Shown in pieces: positions 9,345 through 18,055 of a stretch of DNA of 64,000 nucleotides; position 1 is the stretch's first letter; each line of letters starts with the position of its first letter. Under the pieces are notes generated by a model. The model had not been told where the DNA came from and did not search any database. It worked only from the letters and a program-made list of their open reading frames with translations. The stretch spans positions 14,733-78,732 of the forward strand of contig NZ_JAIQUM010000017.1 in the NCBI RefSeq assembly GCF_020075705.1, in the 5' to 3' direction. Source of the stretch: Metabacillus rhizolycopersici. GTDB taxonomy: Bacteria; Bacillota; Bacilli; Bacillales; Bacillaceae. A program made the position numbers and the translations under genes.

Positions 9345-10985
9345 ATGGATCGCCGTAAATTTTTAACTTATATGGGAACTGGTACTGCAGCAGTAGTTGC
9401 GGCATCGACAGGACTTGGCGCGTTAGCACCTAAAGCTAATGCTGCAACAGCAGATCATTTAATGAATGGACAAGCAAAAGGAAATGGAAAAGCACTTACT
9501 GCTCCTTTTAAAGCGATTGGACGTACATGGGATAACGATATAACACTTCCAAAAGGTTACAATTATAACATTATCGCTTCTTATGGAGATAAAATTAATT
9601 CAAAAGGTGAAATTTTTGGTGACGCAGCTGACTTAACTGTTTATTTTCCAATGGATACCTTAGAAGGTGGAAATAATTCTGAAGAAGGTTTAATTTGGGT
9701 CAACCATGAGTTTCCTGAACCAGGTAACTATATGGAAATGCTAGGAATTAATCCTGATGCAGTTGGTGATGATATTAGTAATTTTCCTAATCTATTAAAA
9801 ATGGAAAAAGAAGCTGTTGGCGGTTCAGTTATTCATGTTAAGAAGGAAAAAGGAAAATGGGCACTAGTGCAAGATGACAAATATAATCGTCGTGTAGATG
9901 GGACAACTAAAATTGAATTAGCAGGTCCTGCAAGAGGAAGTTCTGCAGTAAAAGGAGCAACTTCTGTTGAAGGTTCACTTGGAAACTGTAGTGGTGGACG
10001 TACTCTTTGGAATACAGCTCTTTCTTGTGAAGAAAATACGGAATATGGTGACGATTATGGCTGGCCAAACTTTATAGATGAACATTACGGCTGGGTGGTT
10101 GAAGTAGATCCTTTCAACCCTGAACGACCCGTTCGTAAGCAAACAGCTCTTGGCCGTTTTGCCCACGAAAATACAGCGATGGGACAAACCAAGGATGGTA
10201 GAGTTGTAGTTTATATGGGGGATGACGCTCGCGATCAATGCTTCTATAAATTTATTAGTGAAAAGAAATTTAATCCGAATAATCGTGAAGCAAACATGAA
10301 TATTTTAGAAAATGGAACATTGTATGTTGCTGACCTTAATAAGCAAACTTGGATTGCTCTAGACTATTCGACGAATACAAAGTTACAAAACTATCAAAAA
10401 AATGGTAAAAAGTTCTTCGCTAGCCAAGCAGATGTTTTAACATTTACTCGTGAAGCAGCACTAGCTGTAGGTGCAACAAAACTAGATCGTCCAGAAGACG
10501 TGGAAATCCATCCACATGACGGAAGTGTATTTTTAGCATTAACAAATAACTCAAGCCACGGAAATTTCCATGGTCAAATCTATCGTTTTGTACCTGCAAA
10601 TGGTGACCACGCTAGTGATAAATTCACGTTTGAAGTATTTATTGCTGGTGGACAACAAAGTGGTATTACTTGCCCAGATAACCTTCATTTTGATAGTAAA
10701 GGAAACCTTTGGGTTGTTGAAGACTTCGGTGCTACTGAAGATAATCAATATGCTGCATATAAAAACTGTGGTGTATTCATGGTTCCTACAGACGGTAAAA
10801 ATTATGGAGACCCGTTCCAGTTTGCATCAGGTCCACTAGGGAGTGAATTGACCGGTCCTTGGTTAACTCCTGATGAACGTACTTTATTCATCGATGTACA
10901 ACATCCTGCTACATGGAATAAATACCCAGGATATACTTTTGGGCGCTCTTGTTTGGTTGCTATCCAAGGTGGGAAATTTAAATAA
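9345..10985 (+). CDS. phoX: PhoX-family alkaline phosphatase (DUF839), Tat-exported
   Basis: Secreted phosphatase of the PhoX (DUF839) family; known members are monomeric Ca/Fe-dependent enzymes that release phosphate from esters outside the cell. The N-terminus MDRRKFLTYMGTG is followed by a hydrophobic stretch and a PKANA-like cleavage site: a twin-arginine signal (DRRKFL). ATG 9345 is chosen over TTG 9342 because AAAGGAGAGAG (9327-9337) is well placed. The mature part has repeated beta-propeller-like blocks (LWNTALSCEEN, GWVVEVDPF, RPEDVEIHP, CPDNLHFD) with the conserved CEEN acid and RPED motif. tatA and tatC follow in the same direction, as expected for a dedicated substrate and translocase unit, comparable to phoD-tatAd-tatCd of B. 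subtilis. Confidence 0.9.
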   Translation: MDRRKFLTYMGTGTAAVVAASTGLGALAPKANAATADHLMNGQAKGNGKALTAPFKAIGRTWDNDITLPKGYNYNIIASYGDKINSKGEIFGDAADLTVYFPMDTLEGGNNSEEGLIWVNHEFPEPGNYMEMLGINPDAVGDDISNFPNLLKMEKEAVGGSVIHVKKEKGKWALVQDDKYNRRVDGTTKIELAGPARGSSAVKGATSVEGSLGNCSGGRTLWNTALSCEENTEYGDDYGWPNFIDEHYGWVVEVDPFNPERPVRKQTALGRFAHENTAMGQTKDGRVVVYMGDDARDQCFYKFISEKKFNPNNREANMNILENGTLYVADLNKQTWIALDYSTNTKLQNYQKNGKKFFASQADVLTFTREAALAVGATKLDRPEDVEIHPHDGSVFLALTNNSSHGNFHGQIYRFVPANGDHASDKFTFEVFIAGGQQSGITCPDNLHFDSKGNLWVVEDFGATEDNQYAAYKNCGVFMVPTDGKNYGDPFQFASGPLGSELTGPWLTPDERTLFIDVQHPATWNKYPGYTFGRSCLVAIQGGKFK

Positions 10986-11004
10986 GATATAGGAGTTTTT
11001 TTAC

Positions 11005-11193
11005 ATGATTTTCGTTTGTAAAAAGCATGTCAAAAAAGGCTTGAAAATGGTGTTTCTACCACATATCCAGCCGATCTCTGATGAAAATAAAATAACTGGG
11101 AACTTTCATTGCCATGCCTGTGCTCAGTGGGCTGATTTTAAATTATATAATTTTGAATCGCATAGGAAACAGGCTGTTAAAAAAGCCATGTAA
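11005..11193 (+). CDS. Small Cys/His protein between phoX and tatA
   Basis: 62 residues. Cys5 and a later HCHAC motif (near residues 35-39) with further His residues suggest a small metal-binding protein; no signal peptide is present. An AGGAG sits about 10 bases before ATG 11005. It lies 19 bp after phoX and 18 bp before tatA, so it is probably cotranscribed. I do not recognise a function; a role linked to PhoX metal loading or Tat quality control would be speculation. Confidence 0.7.
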   Translation: MIFVCKKHVKKGLKMVFLPHIQPISDENKITGNFHCHACAQWADFKLYNFESHRKQAVKKAM

Positions 11194-11211
11194 ATAGAGG
11201 AGGGAATAGGT

Positions 11212-11409
11212 ATGTTTCAGAATATTGGAATTCCTGGTTTGATTCTTGTTCTTGTAATCGCCTTAATTATTTTTGGGCCGTCAAAATTGCCAGAAATTGG
11301 ACGTGCGTTTGGTTCTACACTAAAAGAATTCAAAAAATCTACACGAGAATTGGTTTCAGATGAAGAATCGAATTCCGAGGAGAAAACAAAAAAACAAAAA
11401 GCAATTTAA
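11212..11409 (+). CDS. tatA: Sec-independent protein translocase TatA
   Basis: 65 residues with the standard TatA plan: a short N-terminal transmembrane helix (residues 5-22), the FGP hinge, an amphipathic helix ([20 protein letters not shown]) and a charged, disordered tail. TatA oligomerises to form the conduit for folded proteins. The RBS GAGGAGGGAA precedes ATG 11212. It is followed by a hairpin and then tatC, so a two-component TatA/TatC system typical of Gram-positives is encoded. The upstream phoX is its obvious client. Confidence 0.92.
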   Translation: MFQNIGIPGLILVLVIALIIFGPSKLPEIGRAFGSTLKEFKKSTRELVSDEESNSEEKTKKQKAI

Positions 11410-11420
11410 TGGAAAATCAT

Positions 11421-11465
11421 AAAAAGGAGATGTAGGTAGATGGTTCTTACTTACATCTTCTTTTT
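11421..11465 (+). terminator. Hairpin with T-run between tatA and tatC
   Basis: AAAAAGGAGATGTAGGTA pairs with TACTTACATCTTCTTTTT across a 9-base loop, with the T-run in the right arm. As a partial terminator it would lower tatC relative to tatA, matching the known need for TatA excess. tatC starts 26 bp after it. Confidence 0.6.
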
Positions 11466-11490
11466 ATAAACGAAGAAGGTGATTTCAATT

Positions 11491-12213
11491 ATGGAAAACA
11501 GAGAAATGAATCTTGTTGATCATTTAAGCGAAATGCGAAAACGTCTCATTATCATTCTTGGCAGTTTTATGCTTTTATTAATTCTGTCGATGATTTTTGT
11601 GCAAGATATTTACAATTGGTTAATTAAAGATTTACCTATGAAGCTCGCTGTCCTTGGACCAAGCGACATTTTATGGGTATATTTAATGTTGGCAGGTATT
11701 ATCGCCATTGCAGGTGCGATACCGATCACAGCCCATCAAATCTGGCTCTTTGTACGTCCTGCTTTATCTGTTAAAGAAAGGAAAGTAACGTTAGCTTATA
11801 TTCCAGCCTTGTTTCTTCTCTTTATATTAGGAATTTGCTTTGGCTATTTTGTCATTTTTCCAACAGTATTTAATTTTCTACTTTCATTGTCCGATAACAT
11901 GTTTATGACTTTTTTTACTACGGAAAAATATTTTCGGTTTATGATTCATATTATACTCCCGTTTGGATTTTTATTTGAACTTCCGGTGATTATTATGTTT
12001 TTAACTAGTCTTGGAGTGTTGAACCCTTATCGCTTACAAAAAATGAGGAAGTATTCTTATTTTGTGTTAATTTTAATTGCCGTCCTGATCACACCACCTG
12101 ACTTTATTTCAGACGTAATCGTCGTTATTCCACTACTGTTTTTATATGAATGTAGTGTCCTATTATCCAAAGTAGTTTATCGGAGAAAACAAAAACTTGC
12201 CATGACAGCTTGA
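11491..12213 (+). CDS. tatC: Sec-independent protein translocase TatC
   Basis: 240 residues with six hydrophobic segments. It binds the twin-arginine signal of Tat substrates. Typical elements are the N-terminal DHLSEMRKRL block (residues 9-18), FVRPAL in the first cytoplasmic loop and the conserved acidic FxFExP-like motif (FLFELPVI). ATG 11491 is selected because GAAGGTGAT is placed correctly; an earlier in-frame start at 11479 overlaps that RBS. It is the last gene of the phoX-tat unit and ends at a bidirectional terminator. Confidence 0.92.
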   Translation: MENREMNLVDHLSEMRKRLIIILGSFMLLLILSMIFVQDIYNWLIKDLPMKLAVLGPSDILWVYLMLAGIIAIAGAIPITAHQIWLFVRPALSVKERKVTLAYIPALFLLFILGICFGYFVIFPTVFNFLLSLSDNMFMTFFTTEKYFRFMIHIILPFGFLFELPVIIMFLTSLGVLNPYRLQKMRKYSYFVLILIAVLITPPDFISDVIVVIPLLFLYECSVLLSKVVYRRKQKLAMTA

Positions 12214-12239
12214 TTCAGTATAACAAGACAATCACTATG

Positions 12240-12281
12240 AATAAGAAAGGCTGACACTTAGAGTTGTCAGCCCTTCTTATT
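12240..12281. terminator. Bidirectional terminator
   Basis: AATAAGAAAGGCTGACA ... TGTCAGCCCTTCTTATT forms a strong stem between the convergent tatC and the minus-strand flavoprotein gene, with A/T tracts on both sides. Confidence 0.8.
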
Positions 12282-12284
12282 ACA

Positions 12285-12848
12285 TTATTTCATCATATCG
12301 TGGTCTACATATCTCTCACCATTTAGTTCACTAATGATGTTGATTGCAACCTTTGCACCGTCACCTGCTGTAATAATTGTGTGAACACTAACGCCAGCAC
12401 AAGTTCCAGCAGCCCAAATACCATCGATGTTTGTCTTTCCATCGTTATCTACTTGGATAATTGTCTTAATTCTCGGTTCTGTTCCAGGTATAGTCGTTAA
12501 TCCAATCTTTTCGCCGAGTGCTACTATCGCACCAGTTGCAATAATAACATGTTTAGCAGAATAAGCCCCATGTTCTTCTGTTTGAATGTCAAAACCTGAT
12601 TCCGTTTTCTTGATATCGACGACAGCATCTTTAACAAGTTCAGAGCCAAGCTTTTGAGCCTGTTTTATTCCAGTTTCAATTAACTCAGGACCAGAAATTT
12701 CAGAAACTCCATAATGATTTTCAATCCATGCACGTTTTGTCATACTTTTGTCTGAATCAATAATCAACGTTTTTTTACCAGACTTTGCTGTAAAAATTCC
12801 TGCACTTGCTCCGGCAGGTCCTGCTCCAATAATAACAATATCAAACAT
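12285..12848 (-). CDS. Small FAD-dependent oxidoreductase (thioredoxin-reductase-like)
   Basis: 187 residues, much shorter than thioredoxin reductase (about 315). An N-terminal FAD-binding Rossmann motif (GAGPAGASAG, residues 8-17) and the C-terminal FAD motif (GIWAAGTCAGV, near residues 144-154) are present. The NADPH domain and the redox CxxC of thioredoxin reductase are missing. This compact form is a known group of stand-alone FAD domains in Bacillaceae. The electron donor and substrate are unknown. An AAGGGATGGGG sequence precedes ATG 12848. It is monocistronic between two convergent/divergent neighbours. Confidence 0.75.
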   Translation of the reverse strand: MFDIVIIGAGPAGASAGIFTAKSGKKTLIIDSDKSMTKRAWIENHYGVSEISGPELIETGIKQAQKLGSELVKDAVVDIKKTESGFDIQTEEHGAYSAKHVIIATGAIVALGEKIGLTTIPGTEPRIKTIIQVDNDGKTNIDGIWAAGTCAGVSVHTIITAGDGAKVAINIISELNGERYVDHDMMK

Positions 12849-13087
12849 GTAACCCCATCCCTTCGAATTGTTATATGTATAAGATCTATACAGTTAAAGT
12901 ATAAATGGTATCTACCATAATTTATAGTAATTCATCTTATGCGGGTTTCGAGTTTATCATATTGCTTGTCATAATGATGCGTTTTCATTATGATGAAATA
13001 GGAATGGTATAATTATAGAAAAATTGGTTTGTAACTGGTTGTTGAATACGATGATTTTAATATTTGAATAGGAGTGTGTGACATACG

Positions 13088-13675
13088 ATGGATGTATTTA
13101 CAGCGATAACGACGAGAAGAAGTATTGGTGTAGTAAAACCTGATCCTGTTCCAACTGAACTTATTAATAAAATACTTGAGGCTGGTACTTGGGCTCCTGC
13201 CCATCACGGAACAGAGCCGTGGAGATTTTTTGTTTTGACTGGGGAAGCAAGAAACAGACTTGGGCAAACACTGTCTTCAATACTTGAAAAGACATTGGAA
13301 GACCCGGAAAGTGAAGAAAGTAAGAAACGATTAGAAAAAGTGGGACAACAGCCATTTAGAGCACCCGTTATTATAGCGGTGGGTGTTGAACCGACAATAA
13401 ATGAAAAGGTGTTAATAAATGAAGAATACGCTGCTGTAAATGCTGCGATTCAGAATATGTTACTTGCCACACATGCACTTGGGTTAGGTGCAGTCTGGAG
13501 AACGGGTAAAGTATGTTATTCACAAGAAATAAAACAGTTGTTTGGTCTTTCAGATAATGGAGAGATGTTAGGCTTTATTTATATTGGTTATTCTGATATG
13601 AAGGAGAAAGAGGGCAAAAGAAGTCATTACTCTGAGGTAACAAAGTGGCTTGAGTCTGAAGAAGATTTTTCGTAA
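13088..13675 (+). CDS. Nitroreductase family protein (YdjA/YfhC-like)
   Basis: 195-residue FMN-dependent NAD(P)H nitroreductase-fold protein. TRRSIG (residues 8-13) is the usual FMN-phosphate-binding block, WAPAHHGTEPWRFFVL matches the family's [AP]xxxNxQPW region, and GLGAVWRTG is the C-terminal FMN loop. Substrates of this group are generally quinones or nitro compounds, and the physiological one is unknown here. AGGAGTGTG precedes the ATG. Followed by its own terminator. Confidence 0.82.
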   Translation: MDVFTAITTRRSIGVVKPDPVPTELINKILEAGTWAPAHHGTEPWRFFVLTGEARNRLGQTLSSILEKTLEDPESEESKKRLEKVGQQPFRAPVIIAVGVEPTINEKVLINEEYAAVNAAIQNMLLATHALGLGAVWRTGKVCYSQEIKQLFGLSDNGEMLGFIYIGYSDMKEKEGKRSHYSEVTKWLESEEDFS

Positions 13676-13700
13676 GTGAATATGGTAATGTATGGACAGG

Positions 13701-13736
13701 AAAAACACGGTGAGCGATTGCTAGCCGTGTTTTTCT
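13701..13736 (+). terminator. Rho-independent terminator after nitroreductase
   Basis: AAAAACACGG ... CCGTGTTTTT stem followed by T-rich sequence. Confidence 0.75.
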
Positions 13737-13913
13737 TATTGAGAATCGAATAGTTCCACTAAAAATACGACTAGTAATAAGTTGCATTTTCATTGGGAAT
13801 TTGGTTTAATTAGATGCAAACTTTTTATTCCAAGGTGGATGAAAAGTTGAAAGGCAAGTAAACGTCTTAGTATGTTTATATCCTGCAAATATAAATATAG
13901 TAGGTGAAGGAAA

Positions 13914-14861
13914 ATGGAAAAGAAACAATTTCGGGTTTTACTATATTACCATTATGTAACGATAGAAAATCCAGAGGAATACACACAACAGCATTTAGAA
14001 TTTTGTAAGAGTATTGGATTAAAAGGTAGGATCTTAATTGCATCTGAAGGAATCAATGGAACCGTATCTGGTACGATTGAACAAACAGATCAATATATTG
14101 CCCATATGAAAGCCGATCCTCGCTTCGCAGAGATGGTATATAAAATTGACGAAGAAGATGGTCATGCGTTCAAAAAAATGCATGTGCGTCATCGACCAGA
14201 ACTTGTGACTTTACGATTAGAAGAAGACGTGAATCCACTAGAGTTAACTGGTAAATATTATAGTCCGAAAGAATTCTATGAAGCAATGCAGCAGGAAGAC
14301 ACTGTTGTGATTGATGCAAGAAATGATTACGAATTTGAATTAGGCCATTTCCGCAATGCGATTAAGCCTGATATTGCTACATTTAAAGAATTACCGGATT
14401 GGATTCGTGAAAATCGCGAACAATTCGAGGGCAAAAAAATCTTAACGTACTGTACTGGTGGAGTTCGATGTGAAAAATTCTCTGGCTGGTTACGTAAAGA
14501 AGGATTTGAAGATGTAGCCCAACTACACGGCGGTATTGTCACTTACGGTAAAGATCCAGAAGTACAAGGGGAACTATGGGATGGTCAATGCTATGTATTT
14601 GATGAGCGAATTGGTGTACCAGTTAATAGAGTAAACCCTGTTGTTGTCGGAAGGGACTACTTCACAAACGAACTATGTGAACGCTATGTTAATTGTGCGA
14701 ACCCTGAATGTAATAAACAAATCCTCTGTTCAGAAGAAAATGAACATAAGCATTTACGTTCATGTAGTGATGAATGTCGAGTTCATCCGAGAAACAGATA
14801 TATTGCAGAACATGGGCTGACAGAAGAGGAAGTAAAAGAGAGATTAGGAGCACTAGTTTAA
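13914..14861 (+). CDS. trhO: tRNA uridine(34) hydroxylase TrhO (rhodanese domain)
   Basis: 315 residues. TrhO (YceA/YbfQ family) hydroxylates U34 of certain tRNAs on the way to 5-methoxyuridine in Gram-positives. An N-terminal domain with the motif EGINGTVSG (residues 44-52) is followed by a rhodanese domain (about 120-220) with the active loop CTGGVRCEK that holds the catalytic cysteine, and a Cys-rich C-terminal part (CANPECNK ... CSDEC) expected to bind metal. Start ATG 13914 follows GTGAAGGAA. Monocistronic, ending at a clear terminator. Confidence 0.9.
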   Translation: MEKKQFRVLLYYHYVTIENPEEYTQQHLEFCKSIGLKGRILIASEGINGTVSGTIEQTDQYIAHMKADPRFAEMVYKIDEEDGHAFKKMHVRHRPELVTLRLEEDVNPLELTGKYYSPKEFYEAMQQEDTVVIDARNDYEFELGHFRNAIKPDIATFKELPDWIRENREQFEGKKILTYCTGGVRCEKFSGWLRKEGFEDVAQLHGGIVTYGKDPEVQGELWDGQCYVFDERIGVPVNRVNPVVVGRDYFTNELCERYVNCANPECNKQILCSEENEHKHLRSCSDECRVHPRNRYIAEHGLTEEEVKERLGALV

Positions 14862-14920
14862 TTTAGTTAATAGATCGTTGTGACTATGATTTTCTTTCAT
14901 TTCGCTTCATTCATCGAGAT

Positions 14921-14954
14921 AAAAAATCTCTTCCGATTCAGGAAGAGATTTTTT
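14921..14954 (+). terminator. Rho-independent terminator after trhO
   Basis: AAAAAATCTCTTCC, 6-base loop, GGAAGAGATTTTTT: a perfect 14-bp stem ending in T's. Confidence 0.9.
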
Positions 14955-14987
14955 ATGTTTTGGGAAACTGAAAAAACCTGTAATATA

Positions 14988-15016
14988 TTGACACAATATA
15001 GAGGATATGGTATTTA
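14988..15016 (+). promoter_or_regulatory. SigA promoter of htpG
   Basis: TTGACA (14988-14993), 17-base spacer, TATTTA (15011-15016). Predicted transcription start near 15023, immediately before the CIRCE operator. Confidence 0.7.
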
Positions 15017-15024
15017 AAAGAGAG

Positions 15025-15051
15025 TTAGCACTCGACTAAGAAGAGTGCTAA
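15025..15051 (+). promoter_or_regulatory. CIRCE operator (HrcA binding site)
   Basis: TTAGCACTC, nine bases, GAGTGCTAA: an exact match to the CIRCE consensus. It overlaps the predicted transcription start of htpG, so HrcA repression and heat-shock induction are expected. Confidence 0.95.
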
Positions 15052-15145
15052 TCGGTTCATGCGCGATCTACTGGATACCTAAAAAACATTTTTACTAAGT
15101 TATTGCACGTTTCGCGTAGTTTTCAATTTGAAAGGAGAGAGTTAC

Positions 15146-17026
15146 ATGGCTAAAAAAGAGTTTAAAGCAGAATCTAAACGGTTATTAGAAATGATGATTA
15201 ACTCGATTTACTCGCAGAGAGAAGTGTTTTTAAGAGAGTTAATTTCGAATGCAAGTGATGCAATTGATAAAATTTATTACAAAGCATTAACCGATGAGAA
15301 TTTAAGTTTTGATAATGATAGTTACTACATAAAAGTGTCAGCGGATAAGGAAAACCGAACATTAACAATTAAAGATACCGGAATTGGCATGACGAAAGAA
15401 GAGTTAGAAAATAATCTTGGAATCATCGCCAAGAGTGGCTCATTGGCATTTAAAAATGAAAATGAAGTAAAAGATGGACATGATATTATTGGTCAATTCG
15501 GTGTTGGCTTTTATGCAGCTTTTATGGTTGCTGATGTTGTGACTGTTATCAGTAAGGCATTAGGCAGTGATGAAGCTTATAAGTGGGAATCACAAGGTGC
15601 AGATGGATACACGATTGAACCATATGAGAAAACTTCAGTTGGCACAGAAATTATTCTGAAGATCAAAGAGAACACAGAAGATGACCAATATGATGAGTTT
15701 TTAGAAGAATATCGTTTAAAAACAATTATCAAAAAATACTCTGACTTCATTCGCTATCCAATCAAAATGGATGTAACTGGTCAAAGACCGAAAGAAGATA
15801 ATGAAAACGAATTAGAGGAATATCAGGAAGAACAGACGATTAATAGCATGGTTCCAATCTGGAAGAAAAATAAAACGGAGCTTACTTCAGAGGATTATGA
15901 AAAATTTTATCAGGAAAAACGCTATGGTTTTGACAAGCCTCTTAAATCTATTCATAGTAGTGTGGATGGGCAGATAAGATATAATGCGATATTATACATC
16001 CCTGAAAGTATGCCTTTTGACTATTACTCTAAGGAATATGAAAAAGGATTGGAGCTTTATTCAAATGGCGTCTTGATTATGGATAAGTGTGCAGATTTGC
16101 TTCCTGACTATTTCAGTTTTGTTAAAGGAATGGTTGATTCGGAAGATTTGTCTCTTAATATTTCAAGAGAGATGCTACAGCATGACCGCCAATTAAAGCT
16201 TATTGCTAAAAACATTAACAAGAAAATTAAAAATGAATTGCAAACCTTATTAAAAAATGAACGAGAAAAGTACGAAGTATTCTATACATCATTTGGCAGA
16301 CAGTTGAAATATGGCGTGTATAGTGATTTCGGCAGCAATAAAGATGTATTACAGGACTTATTGATGTTCTATTCATCTAAAGAAAAGAAAATGGTTACGT
16401 TAGATGAATATGTTTCAAGAATGCCTGAAGATCAAAAATATATTTACTATGCTTCTGGGGAATCGTATGAAAGAATTGAAAAACTTCCACAAACAGAGCT
16501 AGTATCAGATAAAGGCTATGAAATTTTATATTTCACTGAGGATATTGATGAATTTGCAATAAAAATGATCATGACCTATAAAGAGAAAGAATTCAAATCG
16601 GTCTCAAGTGGCGATCTTGGTATTGAAGCAGATGAAAATCAACAAACGACGGAAAAAGAAGAGAATGAAAACAAAGAACTCTTTGAACAGATGAAAAACA
16701 TCCTAGCAAACAAAGTAAAGGATGTAAGAGTATCAAAACGATTAAAAACGCACCCAGTCTGTTTATCTACAGAAGGTGAAGTAACGATTGAAATGGAAAA
16801 AATCCTGAGTGCAATGCCTGATAACCAAAATGTTAAGGCTGACAAAGTGTTAGAAATTAATACAAATCACGACGTATTCCAATCATTAAAAGACGCGTAT
16901 GAAAATGATAAAGAGAAACTAACTTTATATACAAATCTACTGTATAATCAAGCACTTCTAATCGAAGGCTTGCCAATCAATGATCCAGTTGAGTTTACAA
17001 ATGATATATGTAAAGTGATGGTGTAA
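15146..17026 (+). CDS. htpG: Chaperone HtpG (Hsp90)
   Basis: 626-residue bacterial Hsp90. N-terminal GHKL ATPase motifs are in place: [22 protein letters not shown] (DxGxG), and [12 protein letters not shown]. The middle domain contains the catalytic-loop region [13 protein letters not shown]. The C-terminal dimerisation domain is complete. ATG 15146 follows AAAGGAGAGAG; the frame's earlier TTG 15128 lies upstream of that RBS. The leader carries a SigA promoter and a CIRCE element, so it should be under HrcA control. This differs from B. subtilis, where htpG is not part of the CIRCE regulon. Confidence 0.95.
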   Translation: MAKKEFKAESKRLLEMMINSIYSQREVFLRELISNASDAIDKIYYKALTDENLSFDNDSYYIKVSADKENRTLTIKDTGIGMTKEELENNLGIIAKSGSLAFKNENEVKDGHDIIGQFGVGFYAAFMVADVVTVISKALGSDEAYKWESQGADGYTIEPYEKTSVGTEIILKIKENTEDDQYDEFLEEYRLKTIIKKYSDFIRYPIKMDVTGQRPKEDNENELEEYQEEQTINSMVPIWKKNKTELTSEDYEKFYQEKRYGFDKPLKSIHSSVDGQIRYNAILYIPESMPFDYYSKEYEKGLELYSNGVLIMDKCADLLPDYFSFVKGMVDSEDLSLNISREMLQHDRQLKLIAKNINKKIKNELQTLLKNEREKYEVFYTSFGRQLKYGVYSDFGSNKDVLQDLLMFYSSKEKKMVTLDEYVSRMPEDQKYIYYASGESYERIEKLPQTELVSDKGYEILYFTEDIDEFAIKMIMTYKEKEFKSVSSGDLGIEADENQQTTEKEENENKELFEQMKNILANKVKDVRVSKRLKTHPVCLSTEGEVTIEMEKILSAMPDNQNVKADKVLEINTNHDVFQSLKDAYENDKEKLTLYTNLLYNQALLIEGLPINDPVEFTNDICKVMV

Positions 17027-17033
17027 AAATGAT

Positions 17034-17083
17034 AAAAAACAACAGTCCGACTTTTTTTCAAGAGTTTGGGCTGTTGTTTTTAG
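17034..17083 (+). terminator. Terminator after htpG
   Basis: AACAACAG ... CTGTTGTTTTTAG stem-loop with flanking A and T tracts, starting 8 bases after the htpG stop. Confidence 0.75.
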
Positions 17084-17176
17084 TTATAAATCATTATAAG
17101 AGTCAAATTGTTCTTTCAATTCAATTACAAAAACAATCGCCCTACACAGGGTGCGAGGATTTTGTAAAATAATAAG

Positions 17177-17491
17177 CTATTGCGGAAGCCAGCTACTCAT
17201 ATATTCCTCATCTTCTAAATTGTGTGCGTCTTTTACGATATAAAGTGGACGGAATGTATCGACCATGACCGCCAGTTCACGCGTCTCTTTTTTGCCGATA
17301 CTATCTTCTATTTTTCCTGGATGTGGTCCATGTGGCAAACCGCTTGGATGAAGGGTAATAGATCCTTGTTCAATTCCGCGCCTGCTCATAAAGTCACCAT
17401 CAACATAATATAGTACTTCATCACTTTCTACATTACTATGTAGCAGTCTAAAGTTGCCCGCGAAGTCTGAAAAAGGCCGAAACCAGTAACA
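17177..17491 (-). pseudogene. Remnant of homogentisate 1,2-dioxygenase (C-terminal part)
   Basis: The minus-strand frame reads about 105 residues, including DEVLYYVDGDFMSRRG, then the family signature HPSGLPHGPHPG, then ETRELAVMVDTFRPL. This is the metal-site region of homogentisate dioxygenase, whose full length is about 380-440 residues. Upstream the frame runs directly into the terminator of the cold-shock gene with no N-terminal two thirds and no start region. ATG 17389 is an internal methionine. It is best explained as the leftover of a deletion or rearrangement, not as a functional gene. Confidence 0.75.
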
Positions 17492-17493
17492 AC

Positions 17494-17523
17494 AAAAAAA
17501 GGACTCTATAAAAGAGTCCTTTC
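17494..17523 (-). terminator. Terminator of the cold-shock gene
   Basis: On the minus strand AAAGGACTCT, loop, AGAGTCC followed by a run of seven T's, just after the csp stop codon. Confidence 0.88.
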
Positions 17524-17527
17524 ATAA

Positions 17528-17728
17528 TTATGCTTTGTGTACGTTAGTAGCTTGAAGTCCACGTTGACCTTGTTCTGTGTCAAATGTAACTTTTTGGCCT
17601 TCGTCTAAAGATTTAAATCCTTCGCCTTGGATAGCTGAGAAATGTACGAATACATCGTCTCCACCTTCAACTTCGATGAAACCGAAACCTTTTTCTGCGT
17701 TAAACCATTTTACTGTACCTTGTTGCAT
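17528..17728 (-). CDS. Cold-shock protein (CspA family)
   Basis: 66 residues, a single OB-fold cold-shock domain with both RNA-binding motifs: KGFGFIEV (RNP1, residues 13-20) and DVFVHFSAI (RNP2, residues 25-33). Acts as a single-strand nucleic-acid chaperone. AGGAGG-like RBS just before ATG 17728. A long A-T rich leader (17729 to about 17880) is consistent with post-transcriptional cold regulation. Closest in appearance to CspB/CspC/CspD; I cannot choose among them. Confidence 0.95.
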   Translation of the reverse strand: MQQGTVKWFNAEKGFGFIEVEGGDDVFVHFSAIQGEGFKSLDEGQKVTFDTEQGQRGLQATNVHKA

Positions 17729-18055
17729 GTGTGTTTCCTCCTGTGTGGATACTATTCCACAATTTATTACTATAGTTGCTCAATTAGATATCAAAGGCGA
17801 AAAGTTTAAACACTTATTCTTTCCTTACAGACCGAACAAAAATAATTCCTCTTTAGAATAACAGAAGAAATTTGGAAAAGCAAATAGAAAATGTTACTTG
17901 TTTTATCCATTATTTTATTTTTTATGCATCCATTTCAGAAAACGATTGATTTACTAAGGGATAGATTGGGTACAATATGATGAAAAGAATGACTCTATTG
18001 CAAAAATATCTTAAAAGAAATTGGTTTATCAGGTAATCAACGGGAGGTAGAATGT
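17729..18055. other. Divergent intergenic region csp / ribA-like
   Basis: 327 bp, A-T rich. The left side should hold the csp 5' leader and promoter (minus strand), the right side the promoter of the RibA-like gene. No conserved riboswitch or FMN element is recognisable. A frame at 17577-17861 on the plus strand is an antisense shadow of csp. Confidence 0.5.

Noticed and set aside
17577..17861. Plus-strand frame antisense to the cold-shock gene
   Set aside because: Mirror of the csp coding region; no RBS and no homology visible.
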